Source: Paracoccaceae bacterium
GTDB taxonomy: Bacteria > Pseudomonadota > Alphaproteobacteria > Rhodobacterales > Rhodobacteraceae
Length of the DNA: 6,696 nt
Assembly (NCBI GenBank): GCA_024742655.1
Contig: JANSYB010000124.1
Coordinates: 1 to 6,696 of the forward strand
Reading direction: 5' to 3'
Shown: positions 1 to 6,334 of the stretch, piece after piece
Numbering within the stretch: position 1 is the stretch's first letter
Layout of the letters: each line of letters begins with the position of its first letter
Program-made: the position numbers and the translations under genes
Notes under the pieces: generated by a model
Database searches by the model: none
What the model saw: only the letters and a program-made list of their open reading frames with translations
Told to the model about the DNA's origin: nothing

Positions 1-396
1 CAGCCCGGTCAGCAGCGCGATATCGGAATAGAAGGTCGGGATATAAAGCGTCGGGCTTTCGCGCCACACGCGCCACGCATATTGCGTGTAATCCCATGCC
101 CAGCTGAGCAGCCACAGCCCGACGGTCAGGCTGATGATCTCGCCTACGATGGCCAGCAGGGTATGACCCCGGTTCGACGTGATGAAGATCTCGAGAACGT
201 TGGCGCGGATGTGCGTGTTTTCACGCGAGGCATTCACCGAGCCCAGGATATAAAGCCACAGCGTGGGATAGAGCATCGTCTCTTCCAGCCCCATCACCGG
301 CACCTGCAGAACATAGCGCGTGATGACCTGCACGAACTGGCCGAGGGCCACGATACATATCAGCGCCGTCAGCAGATATTTGGCGAAGTTATCCAT
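1..396 (-). CDS. TRAP transporter small permease (DctQ family), C-terminus beyond the window
   Basis: This is the small membrane subunit of a tripartite ATP-independent periplasmic transporter, which joins the large permease (DctM) to import a substrate delivered by a periplasmic binding protein. Reading the minus strand from the ATG at 396 gives 132 codons open to the window edge. The protein starts MDNFAKYLLTALICIV. A first membrane helix lies at about 6-26, followed by the RYVLQVPVMGLEE stretch (27-39) typical of DctQ proteins, a second helix at about 41-55, the SRENTHIRANVLEIF segment (57-71) matching the conserved polar loop of the family, and a third helix at about 79-101. The usual fourth helix begins near the edge. 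No alternative in-frame ATG lies upstream, and a G-rich stretch (400-405) precedes the start. It is the first gene of its transcript, divergent from a LysR regulator. The large permease would be expected further left. The substrate cannot be told from this subunit. Confidence 0.88.
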   Translation of the reverse strand, partial: MDNFAKYLLTALICIVALGQFVQVITRYVLQVPVMGLEETMLYPTLWLYILGSVNASRENTHIRANVLEIFITSNRGHTLLAIVGEIISLTVGLWLLSWAWDYTQYAWRVWRESPTLYIPTFYSDIALLTGL

Positions 397-511
397 GTGC
401 CCCCCGGCCCCGCGTTGTGTTCGCGTGAGTGATACCCATATCATCGCTGGACATACGCCATAAAATCAATTTGATAATATCTTTAAGATCATCAATTGGA
501 TTTATATCACC
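397..511. promoter_or_regulatory. Divergent promoter/operator region between TRAP permease and LysR genes
   Basis: This 115-base gap is much more AT-rich than its surroundings, especially 439-511. It holds three 11-base dyads: ATCAATTTGAT (465-475, perfect), ATCTTTAAGAT (479-489, perfect) and ATCAATTGGAT (491-501, one mismatch). The first and third are 10/11 identical and lie 26 bases apart. Such spaced dyads upstream of a divergent LysR gene are the usual arrangement for a regulator that controls its neighbour and itself. A weak minus-strand promoter for the TRAP gene can be proposed: TTGATT at 469-464, an 18-base spacer and GATGAT at 445-440. I could not place a convincing -35/-10 pair for the LysR gene. 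The dyads are seen directly; binding is inferred. Confidence 0.5.
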
Positions 512-1447
512 TTGAATCTCTCTCTCCGGCAATTGTCGACATTCCGCGAGGTCATGCGGTCAGGCTCCATCAGCCAGGCCGCGCGCAGCGTGGGGCGCAC
601 CCAGCCGGCTGTTTCGACCATGGTGCAGACGCTTGAGGATCAACTGGGCTTTGCCCTTTTCATGCGGACCCATGGCAAGCTGACCCCGACCCCGGAGGCG
701 TATTTCTTTCTCGAGGAATGCGAGGAAATCCTCGGCCGCGTCGAGCGCGCCGAACGCACGCTGGAACGGATCGGCTCGCTCCAGTCGGGCAAGTTGCAGG
801 TCGCCTGCCACCCGGCGGCCTCCAGCGTCTTTCTGCCCAAGCTGATGACCGGCTTTCTCAAGGGGCGCGACGATCTTGACGCGTCACTGATCATGCGCTC
901 CTCGGACGTGATCGAGGATCTGATCGCCTCGCAGCAATTCGACGTGGGCTTTTCCGAAACGCCCCGTCCGCGCGCCTCCATCCGGCAGACCGACTATGAC
1001 CTGGAATGCGTGTGCATCCTGCCCGCGGACGATCCTTTGGCCGGGTCCCCGGTCGTCACGCCTCAGGATCTGGACGGACGTCCCATGGCGCTGCTTTTTG
1101 ACGAGCACGCGACAGCGGTGCAGACCGAGGCCGCCTTTCGCGCGGCGGGGTGCCGGTTCAACAAGCGGCTGGAGTTGCGCACCTTTCTGCCGGGGCTTCA
1201 GTTCGTGGCGGCAGGCGTCTGCGCGATGGTGTGCGACATGATCACCGCCTACAGCCACCTGTTGCAGACCCCCGAGGGTACCCGTCTGGCGATCCGGCGC
1301 TTTCGGCCGCGAATCTCAAACAGCGTGTCGATCCTGACACCCGGCTATGCCACGCAATCCATGGCCGGGCGCGCCTTCATCACGGACCTCGAGACCGCGG
1401 TGGACCGGATGCAGGCCGATATCGAAGATGTTCTGAACGCCGGCTAA
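512..1447 (+). CDS. LysR-type transcriptional regulator
   Basis: A 311-residue DNA-binding regulator of normal LysR-family length. The N-terminal winged helix-turn-helix covers about residues 4-62, with the recognition region GSISQAARSVGRTQPAVSTM at about 17-36, followed by a linker helix to about 90. The rest is a periplasmic-binding-like effector domain (about 92-300). The N-terminal half resembles the group containing OccR/NocR-like regulators, but I cannot assign an effector. The start is a TTG: no ATG or GTG lies in frame between the upstream stop at 461 and this codon, and MNLSLRQLSTF aligns with normal LysR N-termini, whereas the next Met (residue 15) would cut into the HTH. The Shine-Dalgarno is weak (GGA at 498-500). 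It is divergent from the TRAP permease gene, so control of that operon plus autoregulation is the simplest inference. It converges on the reductase gene with 3 bases between stops and no terminator visible. Confidence 0.93.
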   Translation: MNLSLRQLSTFREVMRSGSISQAARSVGRTQPAVSTMVQTLEDQLGFALFMRTHGKLTPTPEAYFFLEECEEILGRVERAERTLERIGSLQSGKLQVACHPAASSVFLPKLMTGFLKGRDDLDASLIMRSSDVIEDLIASQQFDVGFSETPRPRASIRQTDYDLECVCILPADDPLAGSPVVTPQDLDGRPMALLFDEHATAVQTEAAFRAAGCRFNKRLELRTFLPGLQFVAAGVCAMVCDMITAYSHLLQTPEGTRLAIRRFRPRISNSVSILTPGYATQSMAGRAFITDLETAVDRMQADIEDVLNAG

Positions 1448-1450
1448 GGG

Positions 1451-2447
1451 TCAGAAGACCGCGTGCGCGCCCAGGTCCACGCTGGTCCGGCCCACCACCA
1501 GGTCGGCATAGAAATCCTCAAGCCGGTCCATGCCGAATTCCGGTGTCATGTCGGCGTCATAGGCCCCAGTCACCGGGTCCAGCACCAGCATGGACTGGGT
1601 CGCGTAATACCGCCCGATCCGGGCCAACTCGGCCTTGTCTTGCGCCCGCGCGCTGATCCGCCCGGCCAGCGACAGCCCGCCCACGATCATGTCCATCATC
1701 CGCACCGGAACATGCTTGAACCGCGGCGCCTGCCCAAGGGCCTGAAACAGCGCCTCGCCCTGCTCAATCGGGGTCAGCGCCGGGCCGGGGCCACCGATGG
1801 GCAGGATGCGGTTCTGCCGGTCGGGATCGGACAGGCAGCCCACGATATAGCCCGCCAGATCGCGGTCGCTGATGGGTTTGCAGGCCGTCAGCCGCCCATC
1901 CCCAAACACAAGGAACGGCTTGCCCGCCCGCAGGCGGCGCAGCTGACCGGAGAGGGATTTGAAAAAACGCCGTGGGCCGCACGATCGACCATGTCAGGCC
2001 CGAGGCCTGCACCTCCGCCTCAAAGGCCAGCTTGGCCTTCTGGAATTCCAGCTCGGGGCGTTGCACGCAGATGGCCGAGAGCAGCACGAACTGCGCGACA
2101 CCCGCCGCGCGGGCCATGTCCAGAACGATCTTGTTGGCCCCGTGATCCACCGCCCAGGCATCGGCCGGCGCCCCGCTGCGCGATGCCAGGCAACTGATCA
2201 CCGCATCGAATTGACCGTCCTCGAACACCTGTGCCTGCATCTGCGCCACATCCGTCACGTCGGCCAGCACAGTTTCCGCACCGGGCGCCTGAAACAGCGC
2301 GTCATCCGGGGCCGCCGGACGGCGCAGGCAGCAGGTCACCCGATGACCCGCCCCGGACAGGGCCGCCAGCGTTGCCCGCCCGATCGTGCCCGTGGCCCCC
2401 AGCAGCAAAACGTGCCTGCCCTGTGCCGTGTTCACATCCTGCACCAT
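1451..2447 (-). pseudogene. bciA: Divinyl (bacterio)chlorophyllide 8-vinyl reductase, BciA/DVR type, frameshifted
   Basis: The intact family reduces the C8 vinyl group of divinyl (proto)chlorophyllide to ethyl using NADPH, in bacteriochlorophyll synthesis. Two minus-strand frames make up one protein. Residues 1-162 (from ATG 2447) carry the Rossmann motif GATGTIGR (17-24) and SIVRPTAFF (154-162). The other frame, from about 1963 to the TGA at 1453-1451, continues KSLSGQLRRLRAGKPFLVFG, then KPISDRDLAGYIV, LPIGGPGPALTPIEQGE and RYYATQSMLVLDP, all close to plant and bacterial DVR. The join is a T6 run in coding sense (A6 at 1962-1967). Removing one T restores A-F-F-K and a 331-residue protein of normal family length. 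Unshifted, translation ends at 1764 after 227 residues, the last 65 unrelated to the family. The break may be a true mutation, a sequencing error or a recoding site. An in-frame TAG at 2480-2478 rules out a longer N-terminus. Confidence 0.87.
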
Positions 2448-2464
2448 GTCACCCGTCCGTTGCC

Positions 2465-2493
2465 GTCGGCGGCCACGCTACACCGCCGCCGAC
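2465..2493 (-). promoter_or_regulatory. GC-rich hairpin in the presumed bciA leader
   Basis: GTCGGCGGC (2465-2473) and GCCGCCGAC (2485-2493) are perfect 9-base inverted arms around an 11-base loop. The hairpin lies 18 bases before the bciA ATG, just outside its presumed ribosome-binding stretch (GGGTGAC, 2454-2448). Neither strand has a T-run after it, so it is not a standard terminator. If the bciA transcript starts further upstream, it would form a stable 5' leader structure. The pairing is seen; any function is inference, and GC-rich DNA can form such arms by chance. Confidence 0.35.
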
Positions 2494-2648
2494 CGCCAGG
2501 CCAAGGGCCGTGCCGCACCCTGCCGCGGTTTTCATCAATTCCGGCCCGCAACACGACCGCGGACCCGTCCATGCGCCGAGAGCCTTGACCTTTGGTGCGG
2601 TTCACCCGTTCTGTGGCCGTGTAAAGGCTTGGCGGGAATCGAAAAATA

Positions 2649-2666
2649 TTTTACCATTTGGTAAAA
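2649..2666. promoter_or_regulatory. Perfect 18-base palindrome, candidate operator of the ABC operon
   Basis: TTTTACCA-TT-TGGTAAAA is a perfect dyad with 8-base arms and a 2-base centre, 59 bases upstream of the binding-protein ATG. The ACCA/TGGT core resembles operators of GntR-family (FadR-like) repressors, but I cannot name the regulator. It lies just upstream of a plausible -10 box (GATAAT, 2690-2695), so a bound protein would overlap or adjoin the -35 region. It is not followed by a T-run in a way that suggests a terminator. Confidence 0.6.
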
Positions 2667-2689
2667 CTGCGAACCTGCTGCACGATACA

Positions 2690-2695
2690 GATAAT
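2690..2695 (+). promoter_or_regulatory. Possible -10 box of the ABC operon
   Basis: GATAAT matches the sigma-70 -10 consensus at five of six bases and would give a leader of about 24 bases. No good -35 lies 16-18 bases upstream (that stretch reads around CTGCGA), so either the promoter is activator-dependent or the true promoter lies elsewhere. Weak evidence only. Confidence 0.25.
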
Positions 2696-2725
2696 GAAAA
2701 ACAACCAAACAAAGGGAGTTACCAC

Positions 2726-3745
2726 ATGAAACGCTTTACTGGGATGGGGGTGTCACGCCGCGGTCTGTTGCTTGGCGGATCGGCCGCGCTGGCCTCGGCC
2801 GGGCTGGCCCCGCGCATGGGTCTGGCCGCCGAGCCGATCAAGACCGCCGGTCTATATACCGTGCCCGTCGAACAGCAATGGGTCAGCCGCATCCATATCG
2901 CCGCCGAGGCCGCGCAGGCGGCCGGCCAGCTGGATTACACCTTCACCGAGAACATCGCCAACACCGACTATCCGCGCGTGATGCGCGAATATGCCGAAAG
3001 CGGCGTGAAGCTGATGATCGGTGAGATTTTCGGCGTCGAACAGGAGGCCCGCGAAGTGGCCGCCGAATATCCCGACGTGGCCTTCCTGATGGGCTCGTCC
3101 TTCCTGCAGGACGAGGCGTTGCCGAATCTTGCGGTGTTCGACAACTACATCCAGGACGCCAGCTACCTGTCGGGGATCATCGCGGGCGCCATGACCGAGA
3201 CAGGAAATATCGGCATGGTCGGCGGCTTTCCCATTCCCGAGGTGAACCGCCTGATGCACGCCTTCATGGCCGGCGTACGCGAAATGACACCCGACGCCAC
3301 CTTCCAGGTCAGCTTCATCGGATCGTGGTTCGACCCGCCCAAGGCCAAGGAAACCGCCTTCGCCATGATCGACAACGGCGCAGACCTGCTTTACGCTGAG
3401 CGTTTCGGCGTGTCGGATGCCGCGCAGGAAAAGGACATCCTGGCCATCGGTAACGTGATCGACACGCAGCCGGATTATCCAGACACGGTCGTGGCCTCGG
3501 CCCTGTGGCATTTCGAGCCGACCCTGCAGGCCGCCATCGAGCGTGTGAATGCCGGGGATTTCAAGGCCGACAATTACGGCGTCTATTCGTTCATGAAGCA
3601 TGGCGGCTGTTCACTGGCCCCGCTCGGCACGTTCGAGGGCAAGATCCCGCAGGCCGCACTTGACCTCGTGGCCGAGCGTACGGCGGCGATCATGGATGGC
3701 AGCTACACGGTCGAGATCAACGACGAAGAGCCGAAATCATCGTGA
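2726..3745 (+). CDS. BMP-family ABC transporter substrate-binding protein with Tat-type signal
   Basis: A 339-residue periplasmic receptor of the BMP (Med/BmpA/PnrA) family, which typically captures nucleosides for an ABC importer. The start is the ATG at 2726, preceded by a strong Shine-Dalgarno AAGGGAG (2712-2718). The frame is open further upstream, but that extension is not protein-like. The N-terminus has a twin-arginine motif SRRGLLL (10-16), a hydrophobic stretch and probable cleavage near A34-A35, so export folded by Tat is likely. There is no lipobox cysteine; the only Cys is 295. The mature part shows family features: a beta-strand/ligand region (KTAGLYTVPVEQQW, 39-52), MIGEIFG (97-103), FLMGSS (120-125), the hinge-side stretch YLSGIIAGAMTETGNIGMVG (147-166) and GADLLYAERFGVSDAAQEKD (218-237). 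Its stop overlaps the ATPase start by 4 bases. A nucleoside-like ligand is the family default, not proven here. Confidence 0.93.
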   Translation: MKRFTGMGVSRRGLLLGGSAALASAGLAPRMGLAAEPIKTAGLYTVPVEQQWVSRIHIAAEAAQAAGQLDYTFTENIANTDYPRVMREYAESGVKLMIGEIFGVEQEAREVAAEYPDVAFLMGSSFLQDEALPNLAVFDNYIQDASYLSGIIAGAMTETGNIGMVGGFPIPEVNRLMHAFMAGVREMTPDATFQVSFIGSWFDPPKAKETAFAMIDNGADLLYAERFGVSDAAQEKDILAIGNVIDTQPDYPDTVVASALWHFEPTLQAAIERVNAGDFKADNYGVYSFMKHGGCSLAPLGTFEGKIPQAALDLVAERTAAIMDGSYTVEINDEEPKSS

Positions 3746-5292
3746 GCGACACCAAGACCGGGGCGCGGGACGTTGTCCTGCGCCTCGACCGGATTACCAA
3801 GCGGTTCGGTGCGCTTGTCGCCAACGACGCGATCAGCCTGACCCTGCATCGCGGCGAGGTCGTGGCCCTGTTGGGCGAGAACGGCGCGGGCAAGACGACG
3901 CTGATGAATATCCTGTTCGGTCACTACGTGGCCGACGAAGGCCGCGTCGAGGTGTTCGGCGCGCCCCTGCCCCCGGGCCATCCGCGTGCGGCCCTTGAGG
4001 CCGGCGTGGGCATGGTGCACCAGCATTTCACGCTGGCCGACAACCTGACCGTGACCGAGAACATCCTGCTGGGCACGGCACCACTGTGGCGGATCGGCCT
4101 CGGCCTTGGTGCCGCGAAAGAGCGGATCGCCCAACTGTCGAAGGATTTCGGCCTGGCCGTGCATCCCGACGCCAAGGTGGGCCGCCTCACGGTGGGCGAA
4201 CGGCAGCGTGTCGAGATCCTCAAGGCGCTCTACCGCGATGCCCGTATCCTGATCCTCGACGAACCCACCGCCGTTCTGACCCCGCAGGAAACCGATGCCC
4301 TGTTCGACACGCTGCGCAAGGCGGTCGGCATGGGCCTGTCCATCGTCTTCATCAGTCACAAGCTGCACGAGGTGATGGCGATTTCCGATCGCTGCGTGGT
4401 GCTGCGCCATGGCAGGATGGTGGGCGAGGTCGACACGCACGAGACCGACCGGCACAGGCTGGCCGAACTGATGGTCGGCGCCGAGATCACCCCGCCGGAT
4501 GTCTCTCCCGCCACCCCTGGCCCCGCCCTTTTGCGGCTGGCGGATGTCAGCACCCCGAACGAGGGCGCGGCGCCGGGCCTGCAATCGGTCACGCTGGATC
4601 TGCGCGCGGGCCAGATCACGGGGCTCGCCGGCGTGTCGGGCAACGGACAGGCCGCTCTGTCGGACCTGATCAGCGGGCTGCGCCTGCCCGAAAGCGGGCA
4701 ATTGCTGCTGGACGGGGACGCCCAGCATAAGTGGTCCCCGCGCCGCGCGGTGCATTCCGGCATCGCCCGCATCCCCGAGGACCGCCACCATACCGGCACC
4801 ATCGCCGATTTCACCCTGACCGAGAACGCGATCCTGGAAACCTACATGGATGCGCCGGTCAGCCGCGGCGGCTGGATGAACTGGTCCGCCGCCGAAGGGC
4901 TGACGCAGGAGGTGATAAAAACTTACGACGTGCGCTGCCCCGGCCCGGACACACGCATCCGCCTGCTGTCGGGTGGCAACATGCAGAAACTGATCCTGGG
5001 CCGGGTTCTGGAACGGGCGCCCAAGGTGATCCTGGCCAACCAGCCGGTGCGCGGCCTTGATATCGGCGCGATCACCTATGTGCATAACCGCCTGCTGGCC
5101 GCGCGGGACGCGGGCGCGGCGGTGCTGCTGATTTCCGAGGATCTCGACGAGATCATCCAGCTGTCCGACGTGATCCATGTCCTGTCGGAGGGCCGCCTGT
5201 CGCCCGAGTTTCCGCGCGGCTCGAAAACCCCGGCGGAGCTGGGGCTGTGGATGGCCGGGCAAGGCTTCGAAGGGGGCGCGCATGCGGCTTGA
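3742..5292 (+). CDS. BMP-type nucleoside ABC transporter, fused double ATP-binding protein
   Basis: A 516-residue cytoplasmic ATPase with two ABC domains in one chain, the form used with two BPD_transp_2 permeases (NupA/YufO-like; RbsA-like architecture). Domain 1 has Walker A GENGAGKTT (45-53), Q-loop Gln94, a divergent signature LTVGERQ (149-155), Walker B ILILDEP (169-175) and His206. Domain 2 has a degenerate Walker A, GVSGNGQAA (297-305, Gln303 for Lys), a canonical signature LSGGNMQ (409-415), Walker B-like VILANQP (429-435, Asn433-Gln434 for Asp-Glu) and Glu466 at the H-loop. One composite site (domain 1 Walker motifs with the domain 2 signature) should therefore hydrolyse ATP, and the other should be inactive. 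This asymmetry is, as far as I know, normal for the subfamily. The GTG start at 3742 sits in a GTGA overlap with the binding-protein stop, so translation is probably coupled. Its end overlaps the first permease by 11 bases. Confidence 0.95.
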   Translation: MSDTKTGARDVVLRLDRITKRFGALVANDAISLTLHRGEVVALLGENGAGKTTLMNILFGHYVADEGRVEVFGAPLPPGHPRAALEAGVGMVHQHFTLADNLTVTENILLGTAPLWRIGLGLGAAKERIAQLSKDFGLAVHPDAKVGRLTVGERQRVEILKALYRDARILILDEPTAVLTPQETDALFDTLRKAVGMGLSIVFISHKLHEVMAISDRCVVLRHGRMVGEVDTHETDRHRLAELMVGAEITPPDVSPATPGPALLRLADVSTPNEGAAPGLQSVTLDLRAGQITGLAGVSGNGQAALSDLISGLRLPESGQLLLDGDAQHKWSPRRAVHSGIARIPEDRHHTGTIADFTLTENAILETYMDAPVSRGGWMNWSAAEGLTQEVIKTYDVRCPGPDTRIRLLSGGNMQKLILGRVLERAPKVILANQPVRGLDIGAITYVHNRLLAARDAGAAVLLISEDLDEIIQLSDVIHVLSEGRLSPEFPRGSKTPAELGLWMAGQGFEGGAHAA

Positions 5293-6334
5293 ACCGATCG
5301 CCAACCCGTCGCTGGCGCGGCAGTTGGGCTACCCGGCGGCGGCGCTTGGGCTGACGGTGGTGGTGGCCTCGCTGCTGGCGCTGATCGCCGGGGCCAACCC
5401 CTTTGCCACGTTGGGCCTTATCCTCAAGGGGGCTGCGGGCAGCAAGTTCGCCCTGCTGGAAACGCTCAACCGCGCCACGCCGCTGATCTTTACCGGCCTT
5501 GCCGTCGCCGTGGCGTTTCGCGCCAAGCTTTGGAACATCGGGGCGGAGGCGCAGCTATACGGCGGCGCGATCATCACGGTGGTGGTGGGCACATCCGTGC
5601 TCGCCACCCTTCCCACGGTGCCGCATCTTTTCGTCATGGCGCTCTGCGCGGCCGTCGTCGGCGCGCTCATCCTGCTGGGCCCGGTGATCCTGAAGACCCG
5701 GTTCGGCGTGGACGAGGTGGTCACGACGCTTCTGTTCAACTTCATCATGCTTTTGTTCGTGTCCTACCTTCTGGAAGGGCCGATGAAGGACCCGATGGGC
5801 ATGGGCTGGCCCAAATCCGAGGCGCTGGCCAAGGACGCCCGCCTGCCCCGCATCGTGGACGGTCTGCGCCTGCATTGGGGGTTCGCGCTGGCGATCCTGT
5901 CGGCCATCGCCGTGTGGCTCATTCAGACGCGCACGACCCTGGGCTACGAGATCCGCGCGGTGGGCCAGAACATCCGCGCCGCGCGCTTTGCGGGTATCCC
6001 GGTCAATGCCGTGCTGGTGAAAACCGCGCTGCTGTCGGGCGGACTTGCCGCGCTGGCGGGCTTTTCCGAGGTGGCGGGGCTCAAGGGGCATCTCAGCCTC
6101 GATCTGTCGCCCGGCTTTGGCTACACGGGCATCATCGTGGCGATGCTGGCGTTGCTGCATCCCCTGGGCGTTGTCGTATCGGCGGTTTTCGTGGCGGGGG
6201 TTTTCGTCGGCTCGGACAGCATGAGCCGCGCGGCCGACGTGCCCACCTATATCGCGGACATGCTGATGGCGATTGCACTCTTGTTCATGGTTCTGGCGAT
6301 CCTGCTGACCAAGGTAAGGGTGGTACGCGGCTGA
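5282..6334 (+). CDS. ABC transporter permease, BPD_transp_2 family (NupB/YufP-like)
   Basis: A 350-residue inner-membrane permease forming one half of the importer channel. The ATG at 5282 is chosen because AGGGGG (5271-5276) sits 5 bases ahead and MRLEPIANPSLARQLG gives a short cytoplasmic start before the first helix. A longer open frame to 5177 is arginine-rich and lies inside the ATPase gene. Helices are visible at about 17-37, 67-79, 95-112, 115-137, 147-164, 199-214, 244-262, 282-310 and 322-343. Family signatures include AFRAKLWNIGAEAQLYGG (78-95), RFGVDEVVTTLLFNFIM (140-156), the EIRAVGQNIRAARFAGI segment (223-239, the likely ATPase-coupling loop) and the glycine-rich GFGYTGIIVAMLA (278-290). 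The stop overlaps the next ATG by one base (TGATG). Confidence 0.95.
   Translation: MRLEPIANPSLARQLGYPAAALGLTVVVASLLALIAGANPFATLGLILKGAAGSKFALLETLNRATPLIFTGLAVAVAFRAKLWNIGAEAQLYGGAIITVVVGTSVLATLPTVPHLFVMALCAAVVGALILLGPVILKTRFGVDEVVTTLLFNFIMLLFVSYLLEGPMKDPMGMGWPKSEALAKDARLPRIVDGLRLHWGFALAILSAIAVWLIQTRTTLGYEIRAVGQNIRAARFAGIPVNAVLVKTALLSGGLAALAGFSEVAGLKGHLSLDLSPGFGYTGIIVAMLALLHPLGVVVSAVFVAGVFVGSDSMSRAADVPTYIADMLMAIALLFMVLAILLTKVRVVRG

Larger units (their letters stand above)
2448..2725. other. Divergent intergenic region between bciA and the ABC operon
   Basis: These 278 bases hold no supported gene. The left two thirds (to about 2635) are GC-rich and contain the bciA leader hairpin. The right part (2640-2712) turns AT-rich and contains the palindrome and probable promoter of the ABC operon. 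I looked for the TGT-N12-ACA pattern of the photosynthesis repressor PpsR/CrtJ and found none. Plus-strand frames are open through part of this region, but their translation is proline/arginine-rich and has no credible start, so I do not call them genes. Confidence 0.6.

Noticed and set aside
82..432. 116-codon plus-strand frame at the left end
   Set aside because: It opposes the DctQ-family frame, which has membrane helices and conserved motifs; the plus-strand translation has none.
1448..1450. Possible bidirectional terminator between the convergent regulator and reductase genes
   Set aside because: Only 3 bases separate the stops, and I see no stem followed by a T-run on either strand nearby.
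1463..2197. 244-codon plus-strand frame opposite the reductase
   Set aside because: His/Pro/Arg-rich with no domain, and antisense to a family-matching protein in two frames.
2585..2613. TTGACC at 2585-2590 as a -35 box
   Set aside because: No acceptable -10 sequence lies at 16-18 bases, and it is over 130 bases from the start codon with a better AT-rich candidate region downstream.
2231..2725. N-terminal extension of the binding-protein frame to 2231
   Set aside because: The extension is Pro/Arg-rich, overlaps the reductase gene and places the Tat signal internally. The ATG at 2726 has a strong Shine-Dalgarno and a proper signal peptide.
5177..5281. Upstream extension of the first permease frame
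   Set aside because: It is arginine-rich, lies within the ATPase gene, and the ATG at 5282 has a good ribosome-binding site and a typical permease N-terminus.
3703..5304. 533-codon open frame on the minus strand opposite the ATPase gene
   Set aside because: It is a mirror of a clear ABC ATPase with all its motifs. The predicted protein is His/Gln/Arg-rich without recognisable domains, as expected from GC-rich codon bias in the opposite strand.
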